A stretch of DNA of 64,000 nt from Paenalcaligenes sp021793095. GTDB lineage: Bacteria; Pseudomonadota; Gammaproteobacteria; Burkholderiales; Burkholderiaceae_B. The DNA lies in assembly GCA_027317645.1 (NCBI GenBank), contig DAHVQS010000005.1, forward strand, positions 20,030-84,029, given 5' to 3'. Below the pieces are notes generated by a model. The model was not told the DNA's origin. It did no database searches and saw only the letters and a list, made by a program, of their open reading frames with translations. The position numbers and the translations under genes were made by a program. Below are positions 42,901 to 51,425 of this stretch, in pieces. Numbering within the stretch: the first letter of the stretch is position 1; every line of letters starts with the position of its first letter.

Positions 42901-44035
42901 TCAGTCTCATTGGGTCCCTCATAACGCACGAGATGAGTCTGAGCACGCCCCGTTGTTTGCGCAGTTGCCCGCGGTGAGCTTAAAGGTCGATGAGTTTAAT
43001 GTCGGGGGCTATGAACTGGGCGTACTCACCTTAGATGCCACAGGTTTGGCAGAAGGGGTGGGCTGGGCCATTGATGATTTCACACTTGACGTTGATGAGG
43101 CGATGCATACCCTAGGCAATGGGCGTTGGGTAATCTGGGGTGCAGCACCGGGGCTAGCACTGCAATGGGAGAGCGAATTTGATGATTTAGGTGCTTATGC
43201 GGATTATTTGGGTCTGGCAGGGTATGTTGAGGGCGGCCAAGGGCAGGTGAGGGCTGATTTTTACTGGCCTTATTTGCCCTGGCGCAGTCATTTAGAGGAT
43301 ATCCAAGGGCAGATCGAGGTGGATATAGAAAATGGTCGGCTCCAGCCCATACAGTCACGTTCGGCAAAATTATTAGAGTTTTTATCCTTACAGTCCTTGT
43401 CTCGCATTGCGCGTTTAGATTTGGACGTGGGCAGCTTGCTCAAAGAGGGCTTTCCCTTTCATTTGATTCAGGGCGAGGCTGAGTTTAAACAGGGGTGGGT
43501 TCAGACCGATGACTATCAGGTTGTGAGCCCCGTAGGCTCATTGCTTTTTGAAGGGCGCACTCATTTACAAAGCCATCAACTCGATGCGCAGGCGCTGGTC
43601 ATCCCTGAGTTAGATGTCAGTGGGGCGGCCCTGGCCGCTGGTATTGCTGTGAACCCTATTGTGGGCATGGGGGCATTGTTGGCCCAGTGGATACTCAAGC
43701 ACCCCTTATCCAAAGCAATGACTGTACGCTATCACATCACGGGTGACTGGGATGATTATTCGGTAGAGGAAATCGCGGCCGACGAACTGTTGGAAGAACC
43801 AGAGGACCCCAAGGCAGAACGGCGGCCTCTGCCTGTCCTGCCCTTAGAGAACAATACTGAACAGCCGGAGTCACAGGCGTCAGAAACTATTGAGCACCCC
43901 GAGCGTCAAAATGCTCCAGCAGGGGCGTTGCGGGTACGCTCTAAGACAAAGCTTGAAAATACCCATCCCCAAAAATCTGAAACATCCGATGAGGCGACAG
44001 AAAAAAAACAGAAAGAAACTGAGGTGGTGGATTAA
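39947..44035 (+). CDS. yhdP: YhdP-family AsmA-like protein
   Basis: YhdP proteins are large bridge proteins proposed to carry phospholipid from the inner to the outer membrane. The 1362-residue protein has one N-terminal helix (residues 18-42) followed by a very long beta-rich periplasmic part with the family start SIHLWKEPITQALSQAAGAPV. Near the C terminus ARLDLDVGSLLKEGFPFHLI and NPIVGMGALLAQWIL match the family. The last 80 residues are a charged tail. The frame opens at a TTG (39947); a GTG at 39983 is possible, so the start is unsure. Confidence 0.9.
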   Translation: MYLDHSSIGRGWVFAKRFLRIVVYLLLAICVVAGVTFAATKYWLLPSIHLWKEPITQALSQAAGAPVQIGHIRARWRGVSPELELEDVAVFNTRGHEVLSIPHAVGQLKLSSLWARSPHFAHLSVTDLRLLVSRDQDGDIDFFSQSTQADQATADQSMDLKAGVYRWLSQQGRLQIKESHVVWQDLTTEQPPLALQIEHLNLQQQHGTLQINGLLSSLRHAHTQLRFNSEWQLPPNTEKDAIEAPTLAQGQLRVQLEQLQPSAWRRWVDMPSFLYQGTVNADFLLDIKDEALDHAKGSVSIERPFWADGRQLLSIEPQPFFQARAADFHFELDQQALSSLGELTAEGPVPMSLPGAQWRVQLHDLNVHVPDEFSSPLFFKHISLNADSEVAPAQNVSPAAVDKPPSLLSMDSAGVDTSADGGWRINELAIDTGAGRLQLQGALRLDAEDLWLSEVDLKGEGEHIALARIHQYFPNSLDPDLRDWLQEGLTAGEISQLDLQWQGLLDDFEYYQTRDTGQFQLQAQIQGATIDYYPATADEAGWPAITGMDGALYWQNDEMRIEVDNEPSLQFNADRAAHIHRISAHIVDLYEQADLRVDARGQAPADDFFLLWSDANLGVLLEDTVEVRQLSGADWQVELLLDVPLGLPEEEMEALTKVQGTVHMNAPTTVALWPEFAPLSQMQGKFGFSEIGVHDVEVSAQWLGGDFSIRGGLGAPETKLHIHAHPHAAALQDFYEHPAVSVLDGDFAVAAVLHLDEAEHLVIAAQSDLQGLSIDLPAPLQKTKAEKSWPVQLDWRLLDDEGDRNQMRMALQDRLYGQAILDFEQHQVEALELFSAPLPEDSPVLETGQFWVDVRYPFLDIDAWWDWLEHIDADEDPAWDWPAPTQVRLQADEIYVLGFGLEYFTYAHQQHALEQWRADISSDQIAGTVFWDKRTSGQHPFGHVDAHFHRFDVLADFAPKIGVQPPKGGRVITKGDLSQTAHQNDQSHWVPHNARDESEHAPLFAQLPAVSLKVDEFNVGGYELGVLTLDATGLAEGVGWAIDDFTLDVDEAMHTLGNGRWVIWGAAPGLALQWESEFDDLGAYADYLGLAGYVEGGQGQVRADFYWPYLPWRSHLEDIQGQIEVDIENGRLQPIQSRSAKLLEFLSLQSLSRIARLDLDVGSLLKEGFPFHLIQGEAEFKQGWVQTDDYQVVSPVGSLLFEGRTHLQSHQLDAQALVIPELDVSGAALAAGIAVNPIVGMGALLAQWILKHPLSKAMTVRYHITGDWDDYSVEEIAADELLEEPEDPKAERRPLPVLPLENNTEQPESQASETIEHPERQNAPAGALRVRSKTKLENTHPQKSETSDEATEKKQKETEVVD

Positions 44036-44077
44036 AACCAAAACATCAGCAGGGTGCTTATGCTGATGTGTGATGAG

Positions 44078-44109
44078 ATCACGCTGATCGGTCAGCGTGA
44101 TTATTTTTT
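44078..44109 (+). terminator. Terminator after yhdP
   Basis: A 10-base-pair stem, ATCACGCTGA / TCAGCGTGAT, with a TCGG loop, followed by TATTTTTT. A second hairpin, CATCAGC / GCTGATG (44044-44068), lies just before it. The stem overlaps the rho stop codon on the other strand. Confidence 0.85.
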
Positions 44110-45357
44110 CATCATGTCAAAAAACTCATCATTGGTTTTTGTGGCGCGGATCTTATCCAAGATAAATTCCATGGCTTCGGTTTCATCCATGTCATGGATA
44201 AACTTGCGTAGTACCCAGGTCTTTTGCAACAGGTCAGGAGCAATGAGGAGCTCTTCACGACGTGTGCTGGTCTTTTTGAGGTTGATGGCTGGATAGACAC
44301 GCTTCTCGGCCAAACGACGCTCAAGGTGGATTTCAGAGTTACCCGTGCCCTTGAACTCTTCGTAAATGACCTCGTCCATGCGACTGCCAGTTTCAATCAG
44401 GGCGGTACCAATAATGGTCAATGATCCCCCTTCTTCGAGATTTCGGGCAGCGCCAAAAAAGCGCTTGGGCCGTTGTAACGCATTGGCATCCACCCCACCA
44501 GTGAGTACCTTGCCAGAGGCGGGGACAACGGTGTTATAAGCGCGCGCCAGACGGGTAATTGAGTCTAAGAGGATGACCACATCTTTTTTGAGCTCAGCCA
44601 AGCGTTTGGCCTTTTCGATGACCATTTCGGCCACTTGGACGTGTCGTGTGGCAGGCTCATCAAAGGTAGATGCCACGACCTCACCGCGAACGGTGCGCTG
44701 CATTTCAGTGACCTCTTCGGGACGCTCGTCGACCAGGAGGACAATCACAATAGATTCGGGATAGTTGGTGGTGATGGCATGCGCGATGTGTTGCATCATC
44801 ACAGTTTTACCCGACTTGGGGCTGGCCACAATGAGCGCGCGTTGGCCTTTCCCTATGGGTGCAAATATATCCAGTATGCGTCCAGTGGTGTTTTCGTCAC
44901 TTTTGATGTCGCGCTCGAGAATCATGCGCTTATCAGGATGTAAGGGGGTGAGATTCTCAAACATGATTCGATGTTTGATTTTCTCGGGCTGCATGCCGTT
45001 TACTTTGTCGACCTTGACCAGTGCAAAGTAGCGCTCGCCGTCTTTGGGGGTACGTACCTCACCCTCTATGGAGTCACCGGTGTGTAAATTAAAGCGACGA
45101 ATTTGGGAAGGTGAAATATAGATATCGTCTGTGCTGGCCAGATAGGAAGTCTCGGGCGAGCGCAGAAAGCCAAAACCATCGGGGAGTACTTCAAGAACGC
45201 CGTCGCCGAATATTTGTTCGCCTTGTTTGGCGCGGTTTTTCATGATCGCAAACATGAGTTCCTGTTTGCGCATGCGACTCGCATTTTCAATATTCAGGCT
45301 GGCAGCCATTTCGAGCAACTGCGAGACATGCAGTGCTTTGAGTTCGTTGAGATGCAT
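44101..45357 (-). CDS. rho: Transcription termination factor Rho
   Basis: Rho is the hexameric RNA helicase that ends transcription at rut sites. The 418-residue protein has the N-terminal helical domain, the RNA-binding cold-shock-like domain with DGFGFLRSPETSYLASTDDI, the P-loop GKGQRALIVASPKSGKT (near 170-185) and the Walker B region VVILLDSITRLARAYN. The C terminus ATKTNDEFFDMMKK is typical. It lies downstream of trxA on the same strand, the usual order in beta-proteobacteria. Confidence 0.98.
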   Translation of the reverse strand: MHLNELKALHVSQLLEMAASLNIENASRMRKQELMFAIMKNRAKQGEQIFGDGVLEVLPDGFGFLRSPETSYLASTDDIYISPSQIRRFNLHTGDSIEGEVRTPKDGERYFALVKVDKVNGMQPEKIKHRIMFENLTPLHPDKRMILERDIKSDENTTGRILDIFAPIGKGQRALIVASPKSGKTVMMQHIAHAITTNYPESIVIVLLVDERPEEVTEMQRTVRGEVVASTFDEPATRHVQVAEMVIEKAKRLAELKKDVVILLDSITRLARAYNTVVPASGKVLTGGVDANALQRPKRFFGAARNLEEGGSLTIIGTALIETGSRMDEVIYEEFKGTGNSEIHLERRLAEKRVYPAINLKKTSTRREELLIAPDLLQKTWVLRKFIHDMDETEAMEFILDKIRATKTNDEFFDMMKK

Positions 45358-45448
45358 TTGAAAAAAGAAGGGAATTAGCGTGTGCGAGCGGGCCTAAGTA
45401 GCTGTGATCAGCGCCCGCTCTGTGCTAGGTTTATGAGGTTGGAATTCG

Positions 45449-45775
45449 TTATAAGGATTCGTCGAGGAACTGATATAGTTGTGTCTTGGATAGGGCGCCA
45501 ACCTTGGTCTCGGAGACCTCGCCATTTTTGAATAGCATCAGTGTGGGAATACCTCGCACACCATATTTGGCTGCCGTATCCGGGTTTTCATCGACGTTTA
45601 CCTTTGCTATGGTAACACGATTTTGGTAGTCATTTGCGGCCTCATCAAGTATGGGCGCAATAGCCTTGCACGGACCACACCAGGCCGCCCAGAAATCTAC
45701 CAGTACGGGTGTGTTAGATTGTAAGACATCGTTTTCGAACGATGTATCCGTAACATTTTTGATTGAATTGCTCAT
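45449..45775 (-). CDS. trxA: Thioredoxin
   Basis: TrxA reduces protein disulfides with electrons from thioredoxin reductase. The 108-residue protein has the active site FWAAWCGPCK near residues 28-37, and RGIPTLMLFKNGEV with the cis-proline loop. The length is standard. It is transcribed toward rho and has a strong promoter on its strand at 45814-45843. Confidence 0.97.
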   Translation of the reverse strand: MSNSIKNVTDTSFENDVLQSNTPVLVDFWAAWCGPCKAIAPILDEAANDYQNRVTIAKVNVDENPDTAAKYGVRGIPTLMLFKNGEVSETKVGALSKTQLYQFLDESL

Positions 45776-45813
45776 GACAGGATTCGATGAATTGGGTTGA
45801 GTAAATACTACAA

Positions 45814-45843
45814 ACTATACGAGAGGACGCTTTGTACTGACAA
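45814..45843 (-). promoter_or_regulatory. Promoter for trxA(-rho)
   Basis: On the minus strand TTGTCA (45843-45838) and TATAGT (45819-45814) are 18 bases apart, each matching the sigma70 consensus in five of six bases. They lie about 40 bases before the trxA start. The rest of the 210-base trxA-parE gap holds no gene that I can support. Confidence 0.7.
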
Positions 45844-45985
45844 CGTCGCCCTTGAGAAAGCTGCCGTGAAGTGTTGTTGTTTAAACACAAGCGGGCATTG
45901 TCAGAATGCAGTAAGAACATGGCATGGTCATTGTTTGACCTTATGATAATTATACGTCTTTCACCTTATTATGTGCGAGTAGATA

Positions 45986-47947
45986 GTGAGTACCTCATAC
46001 GATGAACATTCTATCCAGGTATTAAAAGGATTAGAGCCCGTCCGGCAGCGTCCCGGGATGTACACCCGTACGACGAATCCATTACACATTATCCAAGAGG
46101 TGATAGATAATGCTGCCGATGAGGCTTTAGCCAATCATGCATCCTCAATTACGGTGCGCTTGCACGAGGATAACAGCATTTCTATTGAGGATGATGGCCG
46201 CGGAATCCCGGTGGGATTGCACCCAGAAGAGCAAATCCCGGTGATTGAGTTGGTATTTACCCGTCTACATGCGGGGGGCAAATTTGATAAGCAGCATGGT
46301 CAGGCCTACGCCTTTTCGGGCGGCTTGCACGGCGTGGGGGTGTCGGTGACCAATGCCTTGTCAACGCGCATGGAAACCACAGTTTGGCGCAATGGCCAAG
46401 AGCACCATATTGTCTTTGCAGGGGGCGCCGTACAAGAGCCATTACATGTGACGGGGCGGCGCGTGGCCAAACGCAAGCAGGGCACATTGGTCCGGGTCTG
46501 GCCTGACCCACAGTTTTTTGATAGCCCAACGCTGCCTAAAAATGAGCTCAAACATGTCTTGCGTAGCAAAGCAGTCTTGATGCAGGGGATCGTTGTTGAG
46601 CTCTATGATGAGCGCAGTGATGAGCATGATCGGTGGCAATATGCGCATGGCATGCCTGATTATTTGACCGAGCGGCTTGAGGATGCCGAATTGATCATGC
46701 CCCTGTTTGAGGGCAGTTATGAGGCGGCCAATGATGACCCTAATAACGCGCCAGGTGAGGGGGTGGATTGGGTGGTCGCATGGAGTGCCGAGGGTCAGAT
46801 TGTACGAGAGTCTTTTGTTAATCTCATCCCGACCTCAGCGGGGGGCACGCATGAGGCGGGGTTGCGCGACGGCCTCTACCAGGCCGTCAAAAGCTTTATA
46901 GAGCTCCATAGTCTCATGCCCAAAGGGGTGCGTTTACTTGCTGAGGATGTCTTTGCTCGTGCCAGTTTTATTTTGTCAGCAAAAATGCTCGATCCTCAGT
47001 TTCAAGGGCAGATCAAAGATCGCTTGACCAGTCGAGATGCGGTGCGCATGGTCAGTCATGTGGTGCGGCATGCGCTTGAGCTACGTCTCAATGCAAATGT
47101 AGAAGAGGCCAAGAAACTCGCTGAATTGGTGATTGAGCATGCCCATGCGCGCGTGCGCAGCAGTCAACGGGTGACGCGTCGCCGTCGCTCAGGGGTGGCG
47201 GTATTACCCGGTAAATTGACCGATTGCGAAACCGATGAGGTCGCGCGCCGTGAGCTGTTTTTAGTCGAGGGTGACTCCGCCGGCGGCTCGGCAAAAATGG
47301 GCCGCGATAAGACCTTCCAAGCCATATTGCCGCTACGGGGCAAGGTTTTAAACTCTTGGGAGGTACATGCCGATCGTTTATTCGCCAACCAAGAAATCCA
47401 TGATATTTCTGTAGCGATTGGGGTTGAGCCCCATGGGCCGACCGCACAGCCCGATCTCAGTGGCCTACGATATGGCCGCATCTGTATTTTGTCGGATGCA
47501 GACGTGGATGGTGCCCACATCCAAGTACTATTATTAACTTTATTTTTCCGTCATTTCCCCGCCCTGATCAAGGCAGGGCATATTTATATTGCGCGACCGC
47601 CTTTGTTTCGAATAGATGTGCCCGCCCAGGCCAAACGCCCGGCACGCAAACTGTATTGTTTAGATGAGAGCGAGCTCGAGGCGACATTAGAAAAATTGCG
47701 CAAAGAGGGGATCAAAGAAGAGCGCTGGTCAGTGAGCCGATTCAAAGGGTTGGGTGAAATGAGTGCCGAGCAGTTGTGGGAGACCACCATGAATCCGGAT
47801 ACGCGCCGGTTACAGCGGGTGGCTTTTGGGGCATTGGGCGTTGAGGGCACCCAAGAGATGTTCACAATGTTGATGGGCCGAGGCGAGGCCGCGCAGCGGC
47901 GTAGCTGGCTCGAGGAAAAGGGCAATTTAGCCGAGGTAGATATTTAA
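45986..47947 (+). CDS. parE: DNA topoisomerase IV subunit B
   Basis: ParE is the ATPase half of topoisomerase IV, which unlinks replicated chromosomes. The 653-residue protein has the GHKL ATP site (IQEVIDNAADEAL, DDGRGIPVG, YAFSGGLHGVGVSVTNAL) and the TOPRIM domain with EGDSAGGSAKMGRDK and DADVDGAHIQ. It starts at a GTG (45986). It ends 2 bases before parC. The sequence pattern and the parC neighbour support ParE rather than GyrB. Confidence 0.96.
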   Translation: MSTSYDEHSIQVLKGLEPVRQRPGMYTRTTNPLHIIQEVIDNAADEALANHASSITVRLHEDNSISIEDDGRGIPVGLHPEEQIPVIELVFTRLHAGGKFDKQHGQAYAFSGGLHGVGVSVTNALSTRMETTVWRNGQEHHIVFAGGAVQEPLHVTGRRVAKRKQGTLVRVWPDPQFFDSPTLPKNELKHVLRSKAVLMQGIVVELYDERSDEHDRWQYAHGMPDYLTERLEDAELIMPLFEGSYEAANDDPNNAPGEGVDWVVAWSAEGQIVRESFVNLIPTSAGGTHEAGLRDGLYQAVKSFIELHSLMPKGVRLLAEDVFARASFILSAKMLDPQFQGQIKDRLTSRDAVRMVSHVVRHALELRLNANVEEAKKLAELVIEHAHARVRSSQRVTRRRRSGVAVLPGKLTDCETDEVARRELFLVEGDSAGGSAKMGRDKTFQAILPLRGKVLNSWEVHADRLFANQEIHDISVAIGVEPHGPTAQPDLSGLRYGRICILSDADVDGAHIQVLLLTLFFRHFPALIKAGHIYIARPPLFRIDVPAQAKRPARKLYCLDESELEATLEKLRKEGIKEERWSVSRFKGLGEMSAEQLWETTMNPDTRRLQRVAFGALGVEGTQEMFTMLMGRGEAAQRRSWLEEKGNLAEVDI

Positions 47948-47949
47948 GC

Positions 47950-50271
47950 ATGATGTCAGATCAAGCAACTCTAGATTATGAAACCGACGATGATGCCCTG
48001 ATTTTGGCGCGTTATGCCGAGCAGGCCTATTTGGACTACGCCATTTCGGTCGTACGTGGCCGGGCTTTGCCTGATGTGACTGATGGGCAAAAGCCTGTGC
48101 AACGCCGTATTTTGTATGCCATGCAGGCGATGGGGCTGGGCACACAAGCGCGGCCAGTGAAATCGGCACGTGTGGTTGGTGACGTTTTGGGTAAGTATCA
48201 CCCACACGGTGACCAGGCCGCCTATGACGCGATGGTGCGTATGGCACAAGATTTTGTGTTGCGTTATCCGCTCATTGAGGGGCAGGGCAACTTTGGTTCT
48301 CGAGATGGGGACAATGCAGCTGCCATGCGTTACACCGAGGCACGGCTGACCGAGTTTGCTCAGCTCTTGCTAGAAGAGCTTAACGAGGGCACCGTCGATT
48401 TTATTGATAATTATGATGGCAGTCAGACCGAGCCGCAGGTATTGCCTGCTCGCCTGCCTGTGGTGCTATTAAATGGGGCCACCGGTATTGCGGTCGGTAT
48501 GGCTACCGATATCCCCCCTCATCATATTACCGAGGTGGCGCAGGCGTGCGTGGCGTTACTCAAAGACCCCGAGGTGGCCGATGAGGTGTTGTGGTCCCAT
48601 ATTCAGGGGCCTGATTTCCCCGGGGGCGGGCAAATCATTACCCCTGCCAAAGATATTCAACGCGTGTATCAGCAGGGGCGTGGGTCGATCAAGGTCCGAG
48701 CATGCTGGCGTTTTGAGGAAATGGCACGTGGGCAGTGGCAGTTGGTCGTGGATGAGCTGCCTCCCAATACATCCAGCCAAAAAGTGCTTGAGGAGATAGA
48801 CGAAAAAACCAATCCTCGCGTCCGTCAGGGGCGTCGATCGCTGAGCAATGAGCAGCAGCAAACGCGTGCCTTAATTCTGAGTATGCTGGAAACTGTCCGT
48901 GATGAGTCCAGCAAAGAAGAGACAGTGCGTTTGGTTTTTGAGCCCAAAAGTAGCCGCATTGATCGTCATGAATTTGCAGAAATGCTGTTGGCGCATACCA
49001 GCATGGAGGCCAATTACAGCATTAATTTGGTCAGCATTGATACCCAAGGCCGTCCCAAGCAAACCCCCTTACGCGGCATGCTCGAAGACTGGTTGGCGTT
49101 TAGACGTGAAACCGTACGTCGTCGGACGCAATTCCGTTTGGACAAAACCGATGACCGCATCCATGTCCTTGAAGGACGTATGGTGGTTTATTTGGATGTG
49201 GATGCTGTGATCCAGACAATACGGGAGGCCGATGAACCCAAAGAGGCCTTGATCGAGCGTTTTGCCCTGAGCGAGCGTCAGGCCGAAGATATCCTAGAGA
49301 TGCGCTTACGCCAGCTCGCCCGATTAGAAGGGATAAAAATAGAACAAGAGCTAGAAGAGCAGCGCAAACAGAAGGCGCAGTTGGAAAAAATACTGAATAG
49401 TCCCGCAACCTTTAAGTGGTTATTGATCCGCGAAATAGAAAGTGATGCTAAAAAGTTTGGAGATAAGCGCCGCACGCTTATCCAAGAGGCCGAGCAGGCC
49501 GTGCTGGAAACGCCTGTGTTAGATGAGCCGGTAACGGTCATTATTTCACAACAGGGATGGCTACGCCGTCGGCAGGGGCATGGGCATGATTTAGAAAGCA
49601 CACACTTCAAAAGTGGTGATGGTTTTTATGATGCGATAGAATGCCGTAGCGTTGATCATCTCACCGCTTTGGGTTCTGACGGACGCAGCTATACCGTTTC
49701 CGTGCATGAGCTGCCCCCGGCACGAGGCGATGGGCAGCCCATTACTGCTTACATTGATGTGGCGGCGGGGACCCAGATAGAACATATGGTCATCGGTGAC
49801 TCAGCACAGCGTTTTGTATTGGGTGTGGAAAATGGCTACGGTTTCATCGCGCAGCAGCCCGATATGTTGACACGTCAGCGGGCGGGCAAACAGTTCATTA
49901 ATGTGCAAGCCTCTGAGCAGCTCTTAAAGCCCCTCTATCTGCATCCAGAGGATACCCAGCTCGCGTTACTGACAGAAAAGGGGCGGTTCTTGGTTTTTGA
50001 TTTAGATGAGCTGCGTGTGCTTAAAGGGGGTGGGCGCGGCACCATGTTGATTAATCTGGACGCCGATGATCGGCTCATACAGTGGGCGGGCGTCGGGCCT
50101 CAAGGTGTGCAGATCCAAGGGATTTATAGGCGCCGAGACTATACTTGGGTCTTTGACGAAAAAGAGTTGGCACCTTATGTAGGGCGCCGTGCGCGTAAGG
50201 GCAAAATACTGACGAGGAAAATTCGCAACCCTCTATTAACCCGCGTGCCCACTCCTGAGGGCGAGGATTAA
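47950..50271 (+). CDS. parC: DNA topoisomerase IV subunit A
   Basis: ParC carries the DNA cleavage activity of topoisomerase IV. The 773-residue protein has the winged-helix region with VKSARVVGDVLGKYHPHGDQAAYDAMVRM-like residues (VVGDVLGKYHPHGDQAAYD) and the catalytic tyrosine in AAMRYTEARLT near residue 125. A C-terminal beta-pinwheel covers about residues 500-750. It begins with two ATGs (47950 and 47953). It forms an operon with parE. Confidence 0.96.
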   Translation: MMSDQATLDYETDDDALILARYAEQAYLDYAISVVRGRALPDVTDGQKPVQRRILYAMQAMGLGTQARPVKSARVVGDVLGKYHPHGDQAAYDAMVRMAQDFVLRYPLIEGQGNFGSRDGDNAAAMRYTEARLTEFAQLLLEELNEGTVDFIDNYDGSQTEPQVLPARLPVVLLNGATGIAVGMATDIPPHHITEVAQACVALLKDPEVADEVLWSHIQGPDFPGGGQIITPAKDIQRVYQQGRGSIKVRACWRFEEMARGQWQLVVDELPPNTSSQKVLEEIDEKTNPRVRQGRRSLSNEQQQTRALILSMLETVRDESSKEETVRLVFEPKSSRIDRHEFAEMLLAHTSMEANYSINLVSIDTQGRPKQTPLRGMLEDWLAFRRETVRRRTQFRLDKTDDRIHVLEGRMVVYLDVDAVIQTIREADEPKEALIERFALSERQAEDILEMRLRQLARLEGIKIEQELEEQRKQKAQLEKILNSPATFKWLLIREIESDAKKFGDKRRTLIQEAEQAVLETPVLDEPVTVIISQQGWLRRRQGHGHDLESTHFKSGDGFYDAIECRSVDHLTALGSDGRSYTVSVHELPPARGDGQPITAYIDVAAGTQIEHMVIGDSAQRFVLGVENGYGFIAQQPDMLTRQRAGKQFINVQASEQLLKPLYLHPEDTQLALLTEKGRFLVFDLDELRVLKGGGRGTMLINLDADDRLIQWAGVGPQGVQIQGIYRRRDYTWVFDEKELAPYVGRRARKGKILTRKIRNPLLTRVPTPEGED

Positions 50272-50349
50272 GTCAGTTCTATTGCATCAGTTCAACGGTG
50301 CTCGGGGTACCGTCGCGAGGCATAAACCTTTGTTTGAAAAGAGTAAGTC

Positions 50350-51390
50350 ATGAGTTTTAAAGTTCAGGTCGAGCCCCTAGGGTTGAGTTTTACGGTACAA
50401 GAAGGTCAAAGCGTACTGGATGCCGCGCTCGAGGCCAAAATTCTTTTACCCTACAGTTGTCGTGGGGGCAGTTGTTCGACGTGCATGGCCAAGGTGATCT
50501 CAGGTTCATTCGAGGCGGGCACCGCGCCAGAGCAAATATTAATGCCCGAGGAGCTCGAGGCCGGTTACAGTCTGATGTGTCAGGCGCGCCCTTGCAGTGA
50601 TATGGTGATTGAGTCGCCATCCGCCACTGTGATGTCTGATATAGAGGTGCGCAAACTGCCCTCACGCGTGTTGAGCATCACCCCCTTGATTGATGATGTG
50701 ATGCAGGTACAGTTGCAATTGCCTGCGAGTCAGTCTGTTTTCTATTATCCCGGCCAATACCTCAATTTACTTTTAAAGGGTGGGGCCGAGCGCAGTTATT
50801 CCATGGCCAATCCACCCAATGAGGATAATACCGTCACCCTTCACATTCGGCATATGCCCGGTGGATTGTTTACTGATTCCTTATTTGGGGCCACTCAGCC
50901 GGCCATCAAAGAGCGCCAAGTCCTGCGTGTTGAATTGCCGCTGGGGACCTTTTATTTACGCGAAGAATCCGAGCGCCCCATTGTATTTTTGGCCAGCGGC
51001 ACGGGTTTTGCCCCCATTAATGCCATGGTAGAGTCCTTGATTGAAAAAGGCCAAGACCGCAAGATTCGCTTTTATTGGGGGGGGCGACGCCCTCAGGACC
51101 TCTATTTGGCCGAGCGTGTCCAACAGTGGGCGCAGCATTTTAGTGATTTTGAATATATCCCAGTGATCTCTGATGCCCAACCGGATGACCACTGGACCGG
51201 ACGCACTGGGTTTGTGCACCATGCCGTGATGGACGATCTCCCTGATTTATCTGCTTGGGAGGTTTATGCTTGCGGTAACCCCCAAATGGTTGAAGGGGCG
51301 CGCCGTGATTTCATACAGCACTGTCAGCTTGATGATGAGGCATATTTTTCCGATGCCTTTACTTCAGAGGCTGACAAAGTAGGCGGCTAA
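50350..51390 (+). CDS. 2Fe-2S ferredoxin-FAD-NAD(P)H reductase (AscD-like)
   Basis: The 346-residue protein fuses a plant-type ferredoxin domain to a ferredoxin reductase. The cluster motif is CRGGSCSTC with a later MCQAR (residues 37-80). The FAD site includes RSYSMANPP, and the NAD(P) site includes FLASGTGFAPINAM and VYACGNPQMVEGAR. The family is usually annotated as CDP-6-deoxy-delta-3,4-glucoseen reductase after a Yersinia sugar enzyme, but no deoxysugar genes are present, so the true electron acceptor is unknown. It follows parC by 78 bases. Confidence 0.85.
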   Translation: MSFKVQVEPLGLSFTVQEGQSVLDAALEAKILLPYSCRGGSCSTCMAKVISGSFEAGTAPEQILMPEELEAGYSLMCQARPCSDMVIESPSATVMSDIEVRKLPSRVLSITPLIDDVMQVQLQLPASQSVFYYPGQYLNLLLKGGAERSYSMANPPNEDNTVTLHIRHMPGGLFTDSLFGATQPAIKERQVLRVELPLGTFYLREESERPIVFLASGTGFAPINAMVESLIEKGQDRKIRFYWGGRRPQDLYLAERVQQWAQHFSDFEYIPVISDAQPDDHWTGRTGFVHHAVMDDLPDLSAWEVYACGNPQMVEGARRDFIQHCQLDDEAYFSDAFTSEADKVGG

Positions 51391-51425
51391 TCGGCCGCCC
51401 ACGGGCACAGACGCAAAGGCAAAAT

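Noticed and set aside
45386..45420. GAGCGGGC / GCCCGCTC hairpin between trxA and rho
   Set aside because: The loop is 19 bases and no clean T tract follows on the minus strand, so I did not call a terminator; it could be part of the rho leader.
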